Source: Saposhnikovia divaricata
Taxonomy: Eukaryota > Streptophyta > Magnoliopsida > Apiales > Apiaceae
DNA length: 64,000 bases
NCBI GenBank assembly: GCA_036435485.1
Contig: CM071597.1
Coordinates: 52,807,881-52,871,880 of the forward strand
Reading direction: 5' to 3'
Position numbers and translations under genes: made by a program. The notes under the pieces were generated by a model. That model was not told the origin of the DNA and made no database searches. It was given only the letters and a program-made list of their open reading frames with translations. Every line of letters starts with the position of its first letter. The stretch's first letter is position 1. Positions 34,721 to 44,546 of this stretch are shown here, in pieces.

Positions 34721-35648
34721 GGGTGATGGCCCAAAATACCTTTTTTTTCCACTCCCCATTACCAAAATGCCTACCACCAACTTGGGCGACCCTAAATACC
34801 CACAGGACGCGCTATTGGTGAAGGAGTGTCTTGACGACACGCTACTGGTGAAGGAGTGTCTTGAGACACGCTACTGGGGAAGGAGCAAAAGCCACAGATA
34901 TGCATTCACGAACAGCGCATCAGGGAGATACGCATCTGTCAAGCACGTGATGACGTCACTTGACGTCATCATCACGCTGCTTGGTGGATGTTACTGTAGC
35001 TTGAGATACGCATCTGTCAAATGCTCATCTCCTGATACGCATTTTCCAGATGCGTGTCCAAGGTACTGTTCATCGTCTTCCACCCTCGTCGCCGGAGAGA
35101 TTTTTTGACCAAAAATTCGATCGCTTCGTTCGTTCTCTACAGGTAAGGAACACTCACATATTATACACCAAAACTTTCGCCGTTTCACCCTCTACAATCC
35201 TATGTTCTTCGATTGTCGTTTAATTTCCCGGATTAAGAATACCCAATTCGAAGCTTCTTCACCGATTTAGTTTTTCGATCTGTTTTTACATGCCCCTGCG
35301 CGGCCAAAAATCTACAAATGAAGATGTCAAAATGTAGAGCAAGGTCTGTGTATTCTTTTGTGATAATCAGTTATTGGTGGAGGTTACCGGAGGAGATTGA
35401 ACGAACAGAGGCGATATTTTGGCGATTTTTGGTCGTCGGAGCACCGAAGCTGGTATTGTGACAATTACGTCATCTTACGTCATCACGCATTCTGAGAATG
35501 CGTGACCCACGATACGTATGACAGAAATGCGCAACCCAGCATACGCAGTTGAGAGATGCGCGTCCCGTGGGTAGATAGGGCCAACACTTCCGCCGATAGG
35601 TATTTCGGTCCATGTGTCTTGAATGGTAGGCATTTTGGGCATTTTCTC
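34721..35648. mobile_element. 928-bp Mutator-like element, perfect 9-bp TSD
   Basis: Begins GGGTGATGGCCCAAAATACC and ends GGCATTTTGGGCATTTTCTC (an inverted match around GCCCAAAATRCC), flanked by TTTATGTTA at 34712-34720 and 35649-35657. Inside are repeated ATACGCAT words, several TGACGTCA/TTACGTCA words (34950-34975, 35465-35485), a pyrimidine-rich leader-like stretch ending CTCTACAG|GTAAGG near 35141 that looks like captured exon-intron sequence, and TGCCCCTGCGCGGCC at 35291-35305. Confidence 0.85.
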
Positions 35649-36039
35649 TTTATGTTATTACTTGTATCTTTCAAACATTCTTTCTTTTTTCCCCAGGTTT
35701 TTTTTCCTTTCTTTACGTGTAGTTTTTTTATTTAATTGAACTAGTTTGTTATTTTGGTTTTTTTTTCTTTTTCTTATAAAGGAAAATTTAACATTTGCAA
35801 GTTTGAAAAAAATAATGTGTTTTTTTTTAATTCTTTGTAGGGTTTATGCAATTATTTTTATCTTATCTAGGTCTTTTTTTAAAAGTTTATGTATAGTTTT
35901 AGTTAAATAAAGGCTCCCGATATCACAATTTCAAGACAAATGGTCCCAAATATCAAAGTTCAGAAACTTGGCCCCAAATATCACTCCATAACACAGTATC
36001 GTGTAGCATTTTAATTTTTTCAGTAAAAAACGCTACTTC

Positions 36040-36074
<35 letters not shown>

Positions 36075-36075
36075 G

Positions 36076-36430
36076 GGGCTACTCCAATACAAACCTCCTT
36101 AGAATACAAACCTAAAAACCAAATTCTAATCCAACATTTAAGCTAATCTAATGACCAAAATAGGGGTACCCCAATACGAAAAAGTCTTATAATTCTACCC
36201 TCTATCCATTCATCGAAAAAAAAAATTAAAAAAATATAATTTTTTTTTAAAAAAAATGATGACGTGGCAGCAGTTTTTTTTTTTTTAATTTTTTTATGAA
36301 TGGATAGAGGGTTGAATTATAAGACTTTTTGGTGAAGGTGCCCCTGGCGGGACCCTTAGAATATATGAAATATAATATATTTTGTGTTGGTTTGTAGTTC
36401 TCATTTTAAGAGTGGTTTGTATCCAAAACA
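36076..36430. mobile_element. Hairpin MITE A
   Basis: The left arm (CCAATACGAAAAAGTCTTAT, CTCTATCCATTCATC) and the right arm (GAATGGATAGAGGG, ATAAGACTTTTTGG) are inverted repeats, with weaker outer arms around AATACAAACC / GGTTTGTAT. TGCCCCTGGCGGGACC at 36339-36354 lies just outside the inner right arm. The left counterpart is the palindrome GGGGTACCCC near 36165. The core has ATGATGACGTGGCAG. Confidence 0.75.
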
Positions 36431-36775
36431 AACACTTTATATAACAAACAATAAAGAACACCTCATATTTAATCTAATATAAGAGTTCCGTCATGGCACC
36501 GAATACAAAAAGTTATTATTTTTTTACCCTCTATCCATCCAGCAAAAAAATAAAGAAAATTAAAAAAAATTAATGTTCATGATGACGTCAATGACGTCAA
36601 CATGACGTCATCATGAACAGTAAAAAAATTTTTAATTTTTTTTATTGTTTTTTGCTGGATGGATAGAGGGTAAAAAAATAACAACTTTTTGTATTGGGTG
36701 CCCCTGGCGGAGCCATTGGATCTATTAGATCTAAGGTGTTCTTTATTATTTTTTATTGTTTGTTATATAAGGATG
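36430..36775. mobile_element. Hairpin MITE B, near-perfect foldback
   Basis: Arms of about 150 bp: TATAACAAACAATAAAGAAC through CCCTCTATCCATCCAGC, and its inverse GCTGGATGGATAGAGGG through GTTTGTTATATA. The loop is TGATGACGTCA palindromes. TGCCCCTGGCGGAGCC (36699-36714) pairs with the diverged left-arm sequence GGTTCCGTCATGGCACC-like (about 36485). It belongs to the same family as hairpin A, which it abuts. Confidence 0.85.
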
Positions 36776-36791
36776 TTCTGTATGGAGCAAT

Positions 36792-36795
<4 letters not shown>

Positions 36796-36853
<58 letters not shown>
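36796..36853. repeat. (TA)n microsatellite
   Basis: Nearly 60 bp of pure TA repeat. A shorter TA run lies at 36051-36074. Open frames through it are artefacts. Confidence 0.95.
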
Positions 36854-36856
<3 letters not shown>

Positions 36857-37024
36857 GCTAATGCGTTTAGCGTTTTGTGGGGGCAGGTTTTTTTTTTATT
36901 AACGCTCGATTATGTTATGTTTTGAGGGTTGAAGACGCTAGTTTATGTGGTGTTTTAGGGGGGAACGCCATATGATGTGACGTTTTTGAGTTTTTTTTAT
37001 CTCTTAAATATATATGTGCAAATA

Positions 37025-37605
37025 ATATTAAATTTTATTTGTAATCCCTTGGGATTTCAACGGTTAACCTTTAGGGTTCAATAGTTCCATTTTGGGTTTA
37101 GAAATATTCGGAAAGACGAATAAAGCGTATACGAACTTAGGGTTTATGATTTAGGGCTAAACCATCCTGATATCCTGATTTTTAAACGCGTTAGCGTTTA
37201 AATATCAGGCCGTCAGATTCAATTTTTTAATTAAAATTTTTAAATTAAAAAAAAACAATTATAATTAAATTTAGCGGTTCAATAATTAACTTTTGGGATT
37301 CAACATTTCCATTTTGGGTTTTAGATATATTCATAACGATGTCTAAACCGTATACGAATTTAGGGTTTGGGGTTGTTTACAACCCTAAACCCTAGACCCT
37401 AACTTATCCTGATTTTTAAACGCGTTAGCGTTTAAAAATCAGGCCGCCGGATTCAATTTTTAATTAAAAATTAAAAATTTTAAAAATAAAATTTTAATTA
37501 AATTTAGGGGTTCAAAAATTAACTTTTGGGTTTCAATGTTTCCATTTTGGATTTTAAAAATATTCAAAATTACGAATAAACCATATACGAACTTTAAAAA
37601 ATATA
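37025..37605. repeat. ~230-bp tandem repeat, three diverged units
   Basis: Units start near 37041, 37266 and 37500. Each has a TTTAGGGGTTCAA-like phrase, ACTTTTGGG(A/T)TTCAA, TTCCATTTTGG and a TATACGAACTTAGGGTTT-like phrase. The first two are followed by AAACGCGTTAGCGTTT palindromes and a TCAGGCCG phrase. Non-coding. Confidence 0.75.
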
Positions 37606-39500
37606 AGTTTATATTTTAGTTGACCATTTATAAATAAGTTTTTTAATATTTTTTGCATATATATATTTGGGAGAAAACAAAAAAAACAAGAAAAAACAAA
37701 AGCAAAAAAAAAAAGAAAAAAAAAAAGAAGAAGTTAAAACACCCAAACGGCACATAAAGTGGCGTTGGACCTTTGAAAAGTGAAAACCAAGTATCACCTG
37801 CCGTTTCTACCAGACAAAAAAAAATGCAAAATCCCAAACGCTAAACGCATTAGCATTTTAAAAAAGAAAAGGAAAAAAAATCAAAACGCTATATTACTAG
37901 GATTCTTAATTTTTATATCAATTAATTGGAGTAAGGGAGAATCAAAACTTAATACAAACCTTTTTACAGAATGTTGTACAATATGTCACTCAAACATTCG
38001 TCGATTATATATTCCGTTTTCCAAACATTTTTCTTAAATAGTATCTTCAATTTCACCACACAAATCATTTAATATAACAAATTACAAAATATGTGTTTTC
38101 AAGTTTCTCATTTAAAATAGGTCTAAAACCAAATTCAAACAGGCAAACAGAGAGCATATTCGTAGGCCATGTAAGACATATATTGGATGAATGAGTGGAG
38201 AGTATTGGATAGACATATATTGGATGAATGAGTGGAGTATTGGATTCTTCAGACCACCTTTAAACTCTATCATTTCCGACGCCCCTTTAATTTCTTTGAC
38301 AAATTTATTGAGCTTTCTAGATACTTGCAGCTACGTATGGGATTGAATAGGTGACTTTTGAGTACTTCCAGATCAAAACCTTCACGCCCCTTTAAAACTG
38401 CAACTTCTTATTCTTCTAAATGTTGTACGTGTCACCCCCTTCCAACTTTTAAAAACTACTCTGCCACTGCTCTACAAAGCAGTACTGGTACCTGTTAATT
38501 CCGATATAATCTCGATCAATACAAATTCCTTGTTATTCGACCTTGTACATATTTACTGATTACAATGATATTGGTGATCGGGCTAGAGTTGGATAGAGAC
38601 ATTTTACACCATTGAACTGCATACACACACAGATCAGGACAAAGAAATAGATTCTTGTCCGAAAGAATATCAATCCACTGGCCAGCATCAAGCAGACTAC
38701 ATACATGCCTTAGGGACTAAGACACAAGACAGATGCCAATGTCTACTTTCATTGTATCTAACAACAATACTTATTTTTTTTATGAAAGAACTATTTTTAA
38801 AATTTTACATACAAAAGAACTTACAATGACATGATATACATGTAGTCGATTTACATATTAACTGTTTTAAGTACTGTCAAAAAATCAATAAGTTGGGGTA
38901 AAAAAAAATACAACATAGAATGTCCGGGAATCCTACGTTGAAGACAAATGAGTGTGAGAGTCTACATATTATTTCACAAGGGAAACGAGTTTCTAAGACT
39001 CCCAATACACAAGTTCTTTCGTTTAGGCAGCCTAGAGGTACATTCTTTAGTTGTTTTAGGATTATGCAACCCTACAAATATAAAAATCATACCCAAATTT
39101 AACATGTACCTACCGTAGTTTAATTTCACATCTCAGGCTGCTGCTTCAACCACAAAAACTAGAAGTTGTTGGCCACAGGTGAGAAAGCCATACAAGATGT
39201 TCTTCCATACATTAGTTCCAATATATCAACCGCCCCGGCTCCAATTAACTTTGGTTTTTTATATTTCTTCAAAATGATATTGTTACAGAATTAGTTTTGA
39301 AGTCTATTAAACAATACAAAATTTGACATTAAATATAATCCTTGCAAAGATTCTAATTGGTTTTCTAAGTTTTGATTCTACTACTTTAAGTAGGTCTCTC
39401 ACGAATATTTGTGTATATATATACTATATTTATGTATATCTTTTAATATATATGCCTGGAGGCTACATTTGTAATTATATCATAGCACCCAAACAGAATC
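37606..39500. other. Intergenic DNA upstream of the DUF4408/DUF761 gene
   Basis: AT-rich, with poly-A/T stretches (37675-37735), a 37-bp-offset tandem repeat of AGACATATATTGGATGAATG at 38174 and 38211, and no convincing gene. Minus-strand open text near 38250-38340 (VSRKLNKFVKEIKG) was not recognised. Confidence 0.5.
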
Positions 39501-39508
39501 TAAAGTCC

Positions 39509-39516
39509 TATATAAA
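39509..39516 (+). promoter_or_regulatory. TATA box of the DUF4408/DUF761 gene
   Basis: TATATAAA at 39509-39516 lies about 160 bp upstream of the ATG at 39675, a normal spacing for a plant promoter with a leader of about 130 nt. The leader ends in GAGAGAAATTAGAGAGGC. Confidence 0.6.
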
Positions 39517-39674
39517 CATGGTTCACCATTCAATTTGACACAACACCTAGCTAGCTAGTTCTTGCATGCAGCAGCACAATCTTCACCAACCCACTTTCAT
39601 GATCACAAGTTTTTTCCCAACTTTGAAAATCATTTTGTGTTTCAATCACAAAGATAGAGAGAAATTAGAGAGGC

Positions 39675-40535
39675 ATGAGTATTATGGATGATCAGCAGAA
39701 CTGCTACGAAAACATGAATTATAACAATAGCCTGAAATATGGAGATCACGATCAACTCATCACAATTACCAACAAATCTTTGAAAAAGGTTACCAAGTTG
39801 CTTCTCTCAGTTTCTGTATTTTCCTTGCTCTTATCATACTCATCATTGTACCCTGTTTTCATCCATTCCTTCAAGTCAAACAGCTTGTTCCCTCATAATT
39901 TGCAAGTACTATTAACCCACATCCTGGACAAAAACTTCACTTTCCTAATTTGCAATGGAATATTAGTGTTCCTCGCAAAGACGTCTGGTTTACTTCGCTC
40001 CCGTTCAGGGCTTGATCATCAGCGCAGGATACAAAAAATCAACCTAGTTGGCATACAAATGGATCATCCTGCTACAGGAACATCATTGGAAGAGTTGGAG
40101 AATTATGATAATCAAGATAGTACAGATGTAAAAGAATATTCTCCTGTGTCCCCAAATTGTCCTCTGAAAGAAGCACCAGCTGGTGGTGGTTGGGACAGCA
40201 ATAATCATGATGAGGGAAGTAAAAATGAAGAACAAGAAAAAAGTGAAGCCAAAGAGGGTGAAGTAGAAGATATTGGATTTTTAAGTACAGAGGTAGGCAG
40301 AGGAGCACAACAAGATCATACAAATTATTCCTTTACTAATAACGAGAATATTGAGAAAGACACAGAGAGTAGTTTTCTATCATTTGGAAAAGAAGATGCA
40401 GAGGAAAAAAGTCGAATGGAATCAAGTGCGCTGGTGAGCACAGAAGAATTAAATAAGCGATTTGATGAGTTTATAAGAAAGATGAGGGAAAGACTGAGAA
40501 CTGAAGCAGCTGGACAGAAACTTATCATGGTCTAA
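39675..40535 (+). CDS. DUF4408/DUF761 membrane protein
   Basis: Intronless, 286 aa. Residues ~37-105 carry two hydrophobic segments (LLLSVSVFSLLLSY; FTFLICNGILVFLAK) of the DUF4408 type. A long acidic, Gly/Asn/Glu-rich linker follows. The C-terminal ~30 residues (STEELNKRFDEFIRKMRERL) match the DUF761 'cotton fibre expressed' motif, whose pattern is an EELN.R...FI.K signature. Functions of these proteins are poorly defined. Some are linked to growth and stress responses. The start is the first ATG after the TATA box and leader. Downstream lies a 48-bp tandem duplication at 40634-40729 in the 3' UTR region. Membrane localisation is inferred. Confidence 0.88.
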   Translation: MSIMDDQQNCYENMNYNNSLKYGDHDQLITITNKSLKKVTKLLLSVSVFSLLLSYSSLYPVFIHSFKSNSLFPHNLQVLLTHILDKNFTFLICNGILVFLAKTSGLLRSRSGLDHQRRIQKINLVGIQMDHPATGTSLEELENYDNQDSTDVKEYSPVSPNCPLKEAPAGGGWDSNNHDEGSKNEEQEKSEAKEGEVEDIGFLSTEVGRGAQQDHTNYSFTNNENIEKDTESSFLSFGKEDAEEKSRMESSALVSTEELNKRFDEFIRKMRERLRTEAAGQKLIMV

Positions 40536-40633
40536 TTACAAATTTGGTATTCCTGGTATTGTGATCAAATGATGCTCATGGTATCTGTAAAATGAATCTC
40601 GATGGTAGTTGGAAAAACAAACTGTAAATTTGT

Positions 40634-40729
40634 AATTCCGAGCTCGTGATCTATTGATCTACTAATAAGTCTTTTTTATGAAATTCCGAGCTTGTGATCT
40701 ATTGATCTACTAATAAGTCTTTTTTATGA
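40634..40729. repeat. 48-bp exact-offset tandem duplication
   Basis: AATTCCGAGCTCGTGATCTA through TCTTTTTTATG is repeated once with a single-base difference. It lies just downstream of the DUF4408/DUF761 stop codon. Confidence 0.95.
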
Positions 40730-40796
40730 AATAGTTCTTCAGATTGGATCATTGGTTAGATTTATAATAATTGTTCTAAATCCTCAAATTAAATAA

Positions 40797-40972
40797 GAGA
40801 ATAGGGAGCAGTAAGTTCCCTGAGATACATGGGTTTATATGCAAATGTGGGTTGGCATATTTGTAAAATCGGGATTTTTTGATTAGTCCTGCGGGCCCAA
40901 TCAAATTTAAAGTATATTTTTTAAGTATCTCAGGAAAAGTTCCCTGAGATCAATCTCAGGGTCCTTTTTCTC
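40797..40972. mobile_element. 176-bp Mutator-like element, perfect 9-bp TSD
   Basis: The ends GAGAATAGGGAGCAGTAAGT and the inverted GAGAAAAAGGACCCTGAGAT are flanked by ATTAAATAA at 40788-40796 and 40973-40981. GTTCCCTGAGAT occurs near both ends. A central TCCTGCGGGCCC (40887-40898) resembles a decayed TGCCCCTGCGGGGCC. Confidence 0.82.
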
Positions 40973-41083
40973 ATTAAATAATTGGCTAGAATTGTATTAA
41001 TCCATTCTAAAAGCTTCAGTGATTTATAAAAAACAAGGATCAATATAACATGGAACATTGAGCAACTAGTATGTTAAATGTAC

Positions 41084-41537
41084 ATCTATACTATATATAC
41101 TATCTATAATATACTTATATAGCCTATATAAATCTATCTACATCTATACTTCTATAGTATATATATATATACTATCTATATCTAAACTATCTATACTATA
41201 CTATACTATAATAAACGAAAGGGGGTATAATTTGTAGTTCGGTTATTCTCTCATTTTTAGTTATCCCCTCATTCACAACCATTCACAACCGTTAGATCTT
41301 CAACTCAAATTGATCATGTCCGTTAGATACAACAATACTAAAAGTTGTTATATACAGAGGTCTAAGGGCCAACAACATATTAATTTTTATTTAATATTAA
41401 AAATTATAATATACAAAGATGTAAGGTTCGAATTTTTCCAGTGACATATTAAAATTAATATTTGTAATATTATACTACACTACAAACAATTTTTAAAAAA
41501 TTAAAAGTAACCCGTGCTTTGCACGGGCTATAAGCTA
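41084..41537 (+). mobile_element. Non-autonomous Helitron-like copy 1
   Basis: The 3' end has hairpin CCCGTGCTTTGCACGGG (41511-41527), a short spacer and CTAG (41534-41537) followed by T, a textbook Helitron terminus. A TC at 41084-41085 is a possible 5' end but the AT-rich start is ambiguous. Non-coding. Confidence 0.65.
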
Positions 41538-41539
41538 GT

Positions 41540-41837
41540 ATACTATAATAAGCAAACTATAATAAGCAAACTAGGGGGTAATTTGTAGTTTGGTTAACAT
41601 CTCATTTTTTGTTATTCCTTTCAATCACAACCATTGGATCTTTCATATCAAATTGATGTTATCTGTTAGATTTAATATTAAAGTAAAGTCAAGTACCAAA
41701 ATTTAAGTAACAAAAAGTACAGTATCGACCGACTACCAAGAAATAGATATAAATCTATTCTATTCGATTTTAATTAGATATTAAACACACCAATATAAGA
41801 TTATATTATATAAAATCTTAAGTGGGTTGTAAGCTAG
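41540..41837 (+). mobile_element. Helitron-like copy 2, adjacent and diverged
   Basis: Shares phrases with copy 1 in the same order (GGGGGTAATTTGTAGTT, CACAACCATTGGATCTT, TCTGTTAGATTTAA) and ends AAGTGGGTTGTAAGCTAG then T near 41836. Its hairpin is degraded. Confidence 0.55.
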
Positions 41838-42110
41838 TTGTTATCACTAATTAATTGTACATTGTAGTTTTTTCTCATTTTTTGATTTAATTCTCTTTTT
41901 CTCAATTACCACGATTTTCAAACATAATACAAATGTTAGAATTTAAATATAATATAATAAAAGCTATAGCAAAGAGAACGCTTATTATTTTATCCTTCTT
42001 TCAAATGATTTAATACTCGAGCTTGTCACGTAAATAGTCCCATTTGATACTTAATGAACCCGAGCTCGAGTTGGTCACAAAAGTTCAACTTGTCAACACC
42101 CTTCACCGTG

Positions 42111-42223
42111 GAAAAACTTACATGCCTAAGAGATGGAAGACAGCACCTCATTTTGCAGCAATAATAAATCAGCCCGAAAAACTTACATGCCTAAGAGATG
42201 GAAGACAGCACCTCATTTTGCAG
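42111..42223. repeat. 48-bp direct duplication, 65-bp offset
   Basis: GAAAAACTTACATGCCTAAG through CATTTTGCAG occurs at 42111-42158 and again at 42176-42223 without change, separated by 17 bp. Confidence 0.95.
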
Positions 42224-42234
42224 AAAATGGCGCT

Positions 42235-42479
42235 CTAAAGAATATTTTCAAGGCATAATGACACCATAAAAGGTCCTGAAAGATCTCCAATTGTACATCC
42301 TGCAAGAAATTGGAGTAGAACACGTCAAAAACCAAATACATGTAGGCCCAATAATCTCACAGTTTTCATGTACTGAGTTGCAGAATATGTTTATACCAAC
42401 CAATTGACCAGCATAAGGTCGAAAAACTATTGCATCCACTCCTGCTCCAACAGAAGCAAAAATAAGTGATGCACTACAC
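42235..42479 (-). pseudogene. Two-exon 3' remnant of a membrane-protein gene
   Basis: Minus strand: exon 42397-42479 after a TTCAG acceptor reads CSASLIFASVGAGVDAIVFR then PYAGQLV. A donor (G|GTATAA) and acceptor (TTGCAG) join it in phase to 42235-42299, reading GCTIGDLSGPFMVSLCLENI, L and stop. Precise splice sites, preserved phase and a Gly-rich hydrophobic pattern argue that this was, or is, the last part of a real gene. I found no upstream exons between here and 43.2 kb. The family is not named with confidence. It resembles plant chloroplast membrane proteins as I recall them. Confidence 0.5.
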
Positions 42480-42499
42480 CTGAACGTCGCAGGGTCAAT

Positions 42500-43680
42500 A
42501 TTTATCCTTACTCACGAAACTTTCACAGCTCTATCATTTGCATTGGTCTACTTGTTACTGTTGACTGTAGAAGATAAGAAACTGTATACATCACAACTGA
42601 CGTGGCTAAGCCATGATGCATAAACTTCAAGAAAATGACCTGGTTAAGATGTGGTATCACGTAATTAATCCGGAACTGATTATCCACACACAATTGAGAA
42701 GTGAAATTGACATAAAATTATCAACCTCTGAAAGTTGTTCTACTGACTCTGATTAAGTAAACTCTCAATGGGCATTCTCTTCCCCGCCTTGGCTGCCAGC
42801 TGCGGGATATTTTAGCTTAAAACAAAGTACCAAACCACTTCTGCATGTTCCCGAGATCTTGCTAGTTCTCTGAAAAGAACTTACAATGACCATTTTACAA
42901 TTGTCAACACTGCCATGTATTAGTTGTATACTATTAGCAGTAACTTTTTAAGCTTTGCAGTCTGAATCTGTTTAGGATTTGGTTATACCTACAGGCTACA
43001 TTCATTTTTAATACAAAAGTTGTTATCTTATTCAAAACTTACACGTGGATGATTCTAAAATGAAAAGTTGTATTTTCTACAGTCATTTTTCTTTTATATT
43101 CCTGTTATGCCATATTTTGGCATATCCAATAATCTCCCAAATTTCTAATATTTATTAATTATTAATTCATATTAATAATTATTGCTTAACCGCTAAGTTT
43201 TATCCTCTCCCTGAAACGAGGAAAGAATCAATCTCAATCAATCAATAATGGAAAATATCTCCAAACGATATTCTTCAAATCCGGAAAATATCACGTCGGG
43301 ATTAAATTAGATAAAATCAGTAATTACCACATTAACGACGTTTATCACTAAAGTCTCTCAGGGATAGACACAATTGCACAGGGATAGACACAATTGCACA
43401 GAACTGCGTAGGCTTGATCCTATATAAACATAGGTACGCAGGCATCTTGACATATGGGATCCGATACACGAGACAAATCGAGATACCTGCCGAGTCCAGC
43501 CTCTCTCTTTTTTACAAACCCTAAATCCCTAAAAACAGTCACATTCATACAAATTCGCTCTACTATTCTAGCAAATCTCCGATTTCGTGTTACGAAATTC
43601 CTCCACTAACAATTCCCATAAGTAGCTTTCATGTCTTCGCACATTATATTTTTCTTACTTTTATGTATCTCGTATTATTA
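42500..43680. other. Intergenic DNA with one 20-bp tandem repeat
   Basis: No coding seen. GGGATAGACACAATTGCACA occurs twice back to back at 43361-43400. The stretch 43420-43640 is less AT-rich and looks leader-like but has no open frame. Confidence 0.55.
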
Positions 43681-43692
43681 TGCAAAGAAATA

Positions 43693-43963
43693 CTCCGTCC
43701 GTCCCATTTTACATGTCCCTTTTATAAAAAACACATATTAAGAGAAATGTTTGTTGGATAAAATTTTCTAACTAATACCCTAAAATAATACATTGAAAAA
43801 TGAGAATAGTGTTAAATTTGAAAAAAGTCAAATCTTAGATACAATAAATGTAGGGATAGTTTTGGAAAACTACCCTTAAATTTATATTGAAAAGAGAAAA
43901 GGGACATATAATATCGGACAAATTCATTTTTCAAAAGGAACATGTATTTTGGGACGGAGGGAG
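43693..43963. mobile_element. Stowaway-type MITE
   Basis: The ends CTCCGTCCGTCCC / GGGACGGAGGGAG are flanked by TA on both sides. It is about 270 bp and non-coding. Confidence 0.88.
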
Positions 43964-44020
43964 TAAGCTCTTATAGTTTTGGACCTGACTTTAAACCTAG
44001 GTGTTTTTAAAAAGAATTTT

Positions 44021-44249
44021 TGTTAAGATATTCAACCATTCACCAACCATTCAACAACTACAATTCAACATTCAACAAACTGACATATGCAGTGATGTAT
44101 CAATAGGTTTTACTGTAGCATTTTCTTCTTATAAAAGCCATGTATCAACCTCTCAATATATACAACAATATTACATCTCTTGCTATATCTCTTGATACTC
44201 TCTCATCTTTTGCTATATCTAGTATTACATAAATATATACAATTTATCA
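44021..44249 (+). repeat. Copia 5' LTR
   Basis: A 229-bp LTR starting TGTTAAGATATTC and ending TATACAATTTATCA. It contains an extra CACCAACCATT relative to the 3' copy and a TATAAAA-like stretch near 44130. Confidence 0.95.
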
Positions 44250-44262
44250 TGGTATCAAAGCA
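44250..44262 (+). promoter_or_regulatory. Primer-binding site (initiator tRNA-Met type)
   Basis: TGGTATCAAAGCA directly follows the 5' LTR and is complementary to the 3' end of plant initiator tRNA-Met, allowing for one mismatch to the usual TGGTATCAGAGC. Confidence 0.85.
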
Positions 44263-44528
44263 GGTGATTGTGGGACTGGTACCCTGGAATCTCAGCATCT
44301 CAGCAGGTGATAACATTTGAATCACTTTCTTTGAGCAGCTGCAAGCAACGACGATCTGTGCATTTTCTTTGAGCAATCGAAAAACCAAAACCTACCAAAA
44401 CAAAAATACAAATATACCACCAAACCGTACTCTGGAAGGCGACCTACCAGAAATTTTCCGAGATGAAAAACGGTAAGCCACGCGCCCTCACGCGCCGTCA
44501 CAAGCGCCTGAGTTCGCCCCCACACGCG

Positions 44529-44546
44529 TCACGCGCCGGCGCGTGA
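44529..44546. repeat. 18-bp perfect palindrome in the Copia leader
   Basis: TCACGCGCCGGCGCGTGA is a perfect palindrome in a GC-rich leader with further ACGCGCC copies (44478-44505), between the primer site and gag. Position suggests an RNA dimerisation or packaging structure, by inference. Confidence 0.85.

Noticed and set aside
36689..36925. Frame across the (TA)n repeat
   Set aside because: Microsatellite artefact with no homologous flanks.
37380..37405. Telomere-like CCCTAAA text
   Set aside because: Only about three imperfect units, and they belong to the ~230-bp tandem repeat that also contains TTTAGGG-like phrases in its other units. Not an interstitial telomere array.
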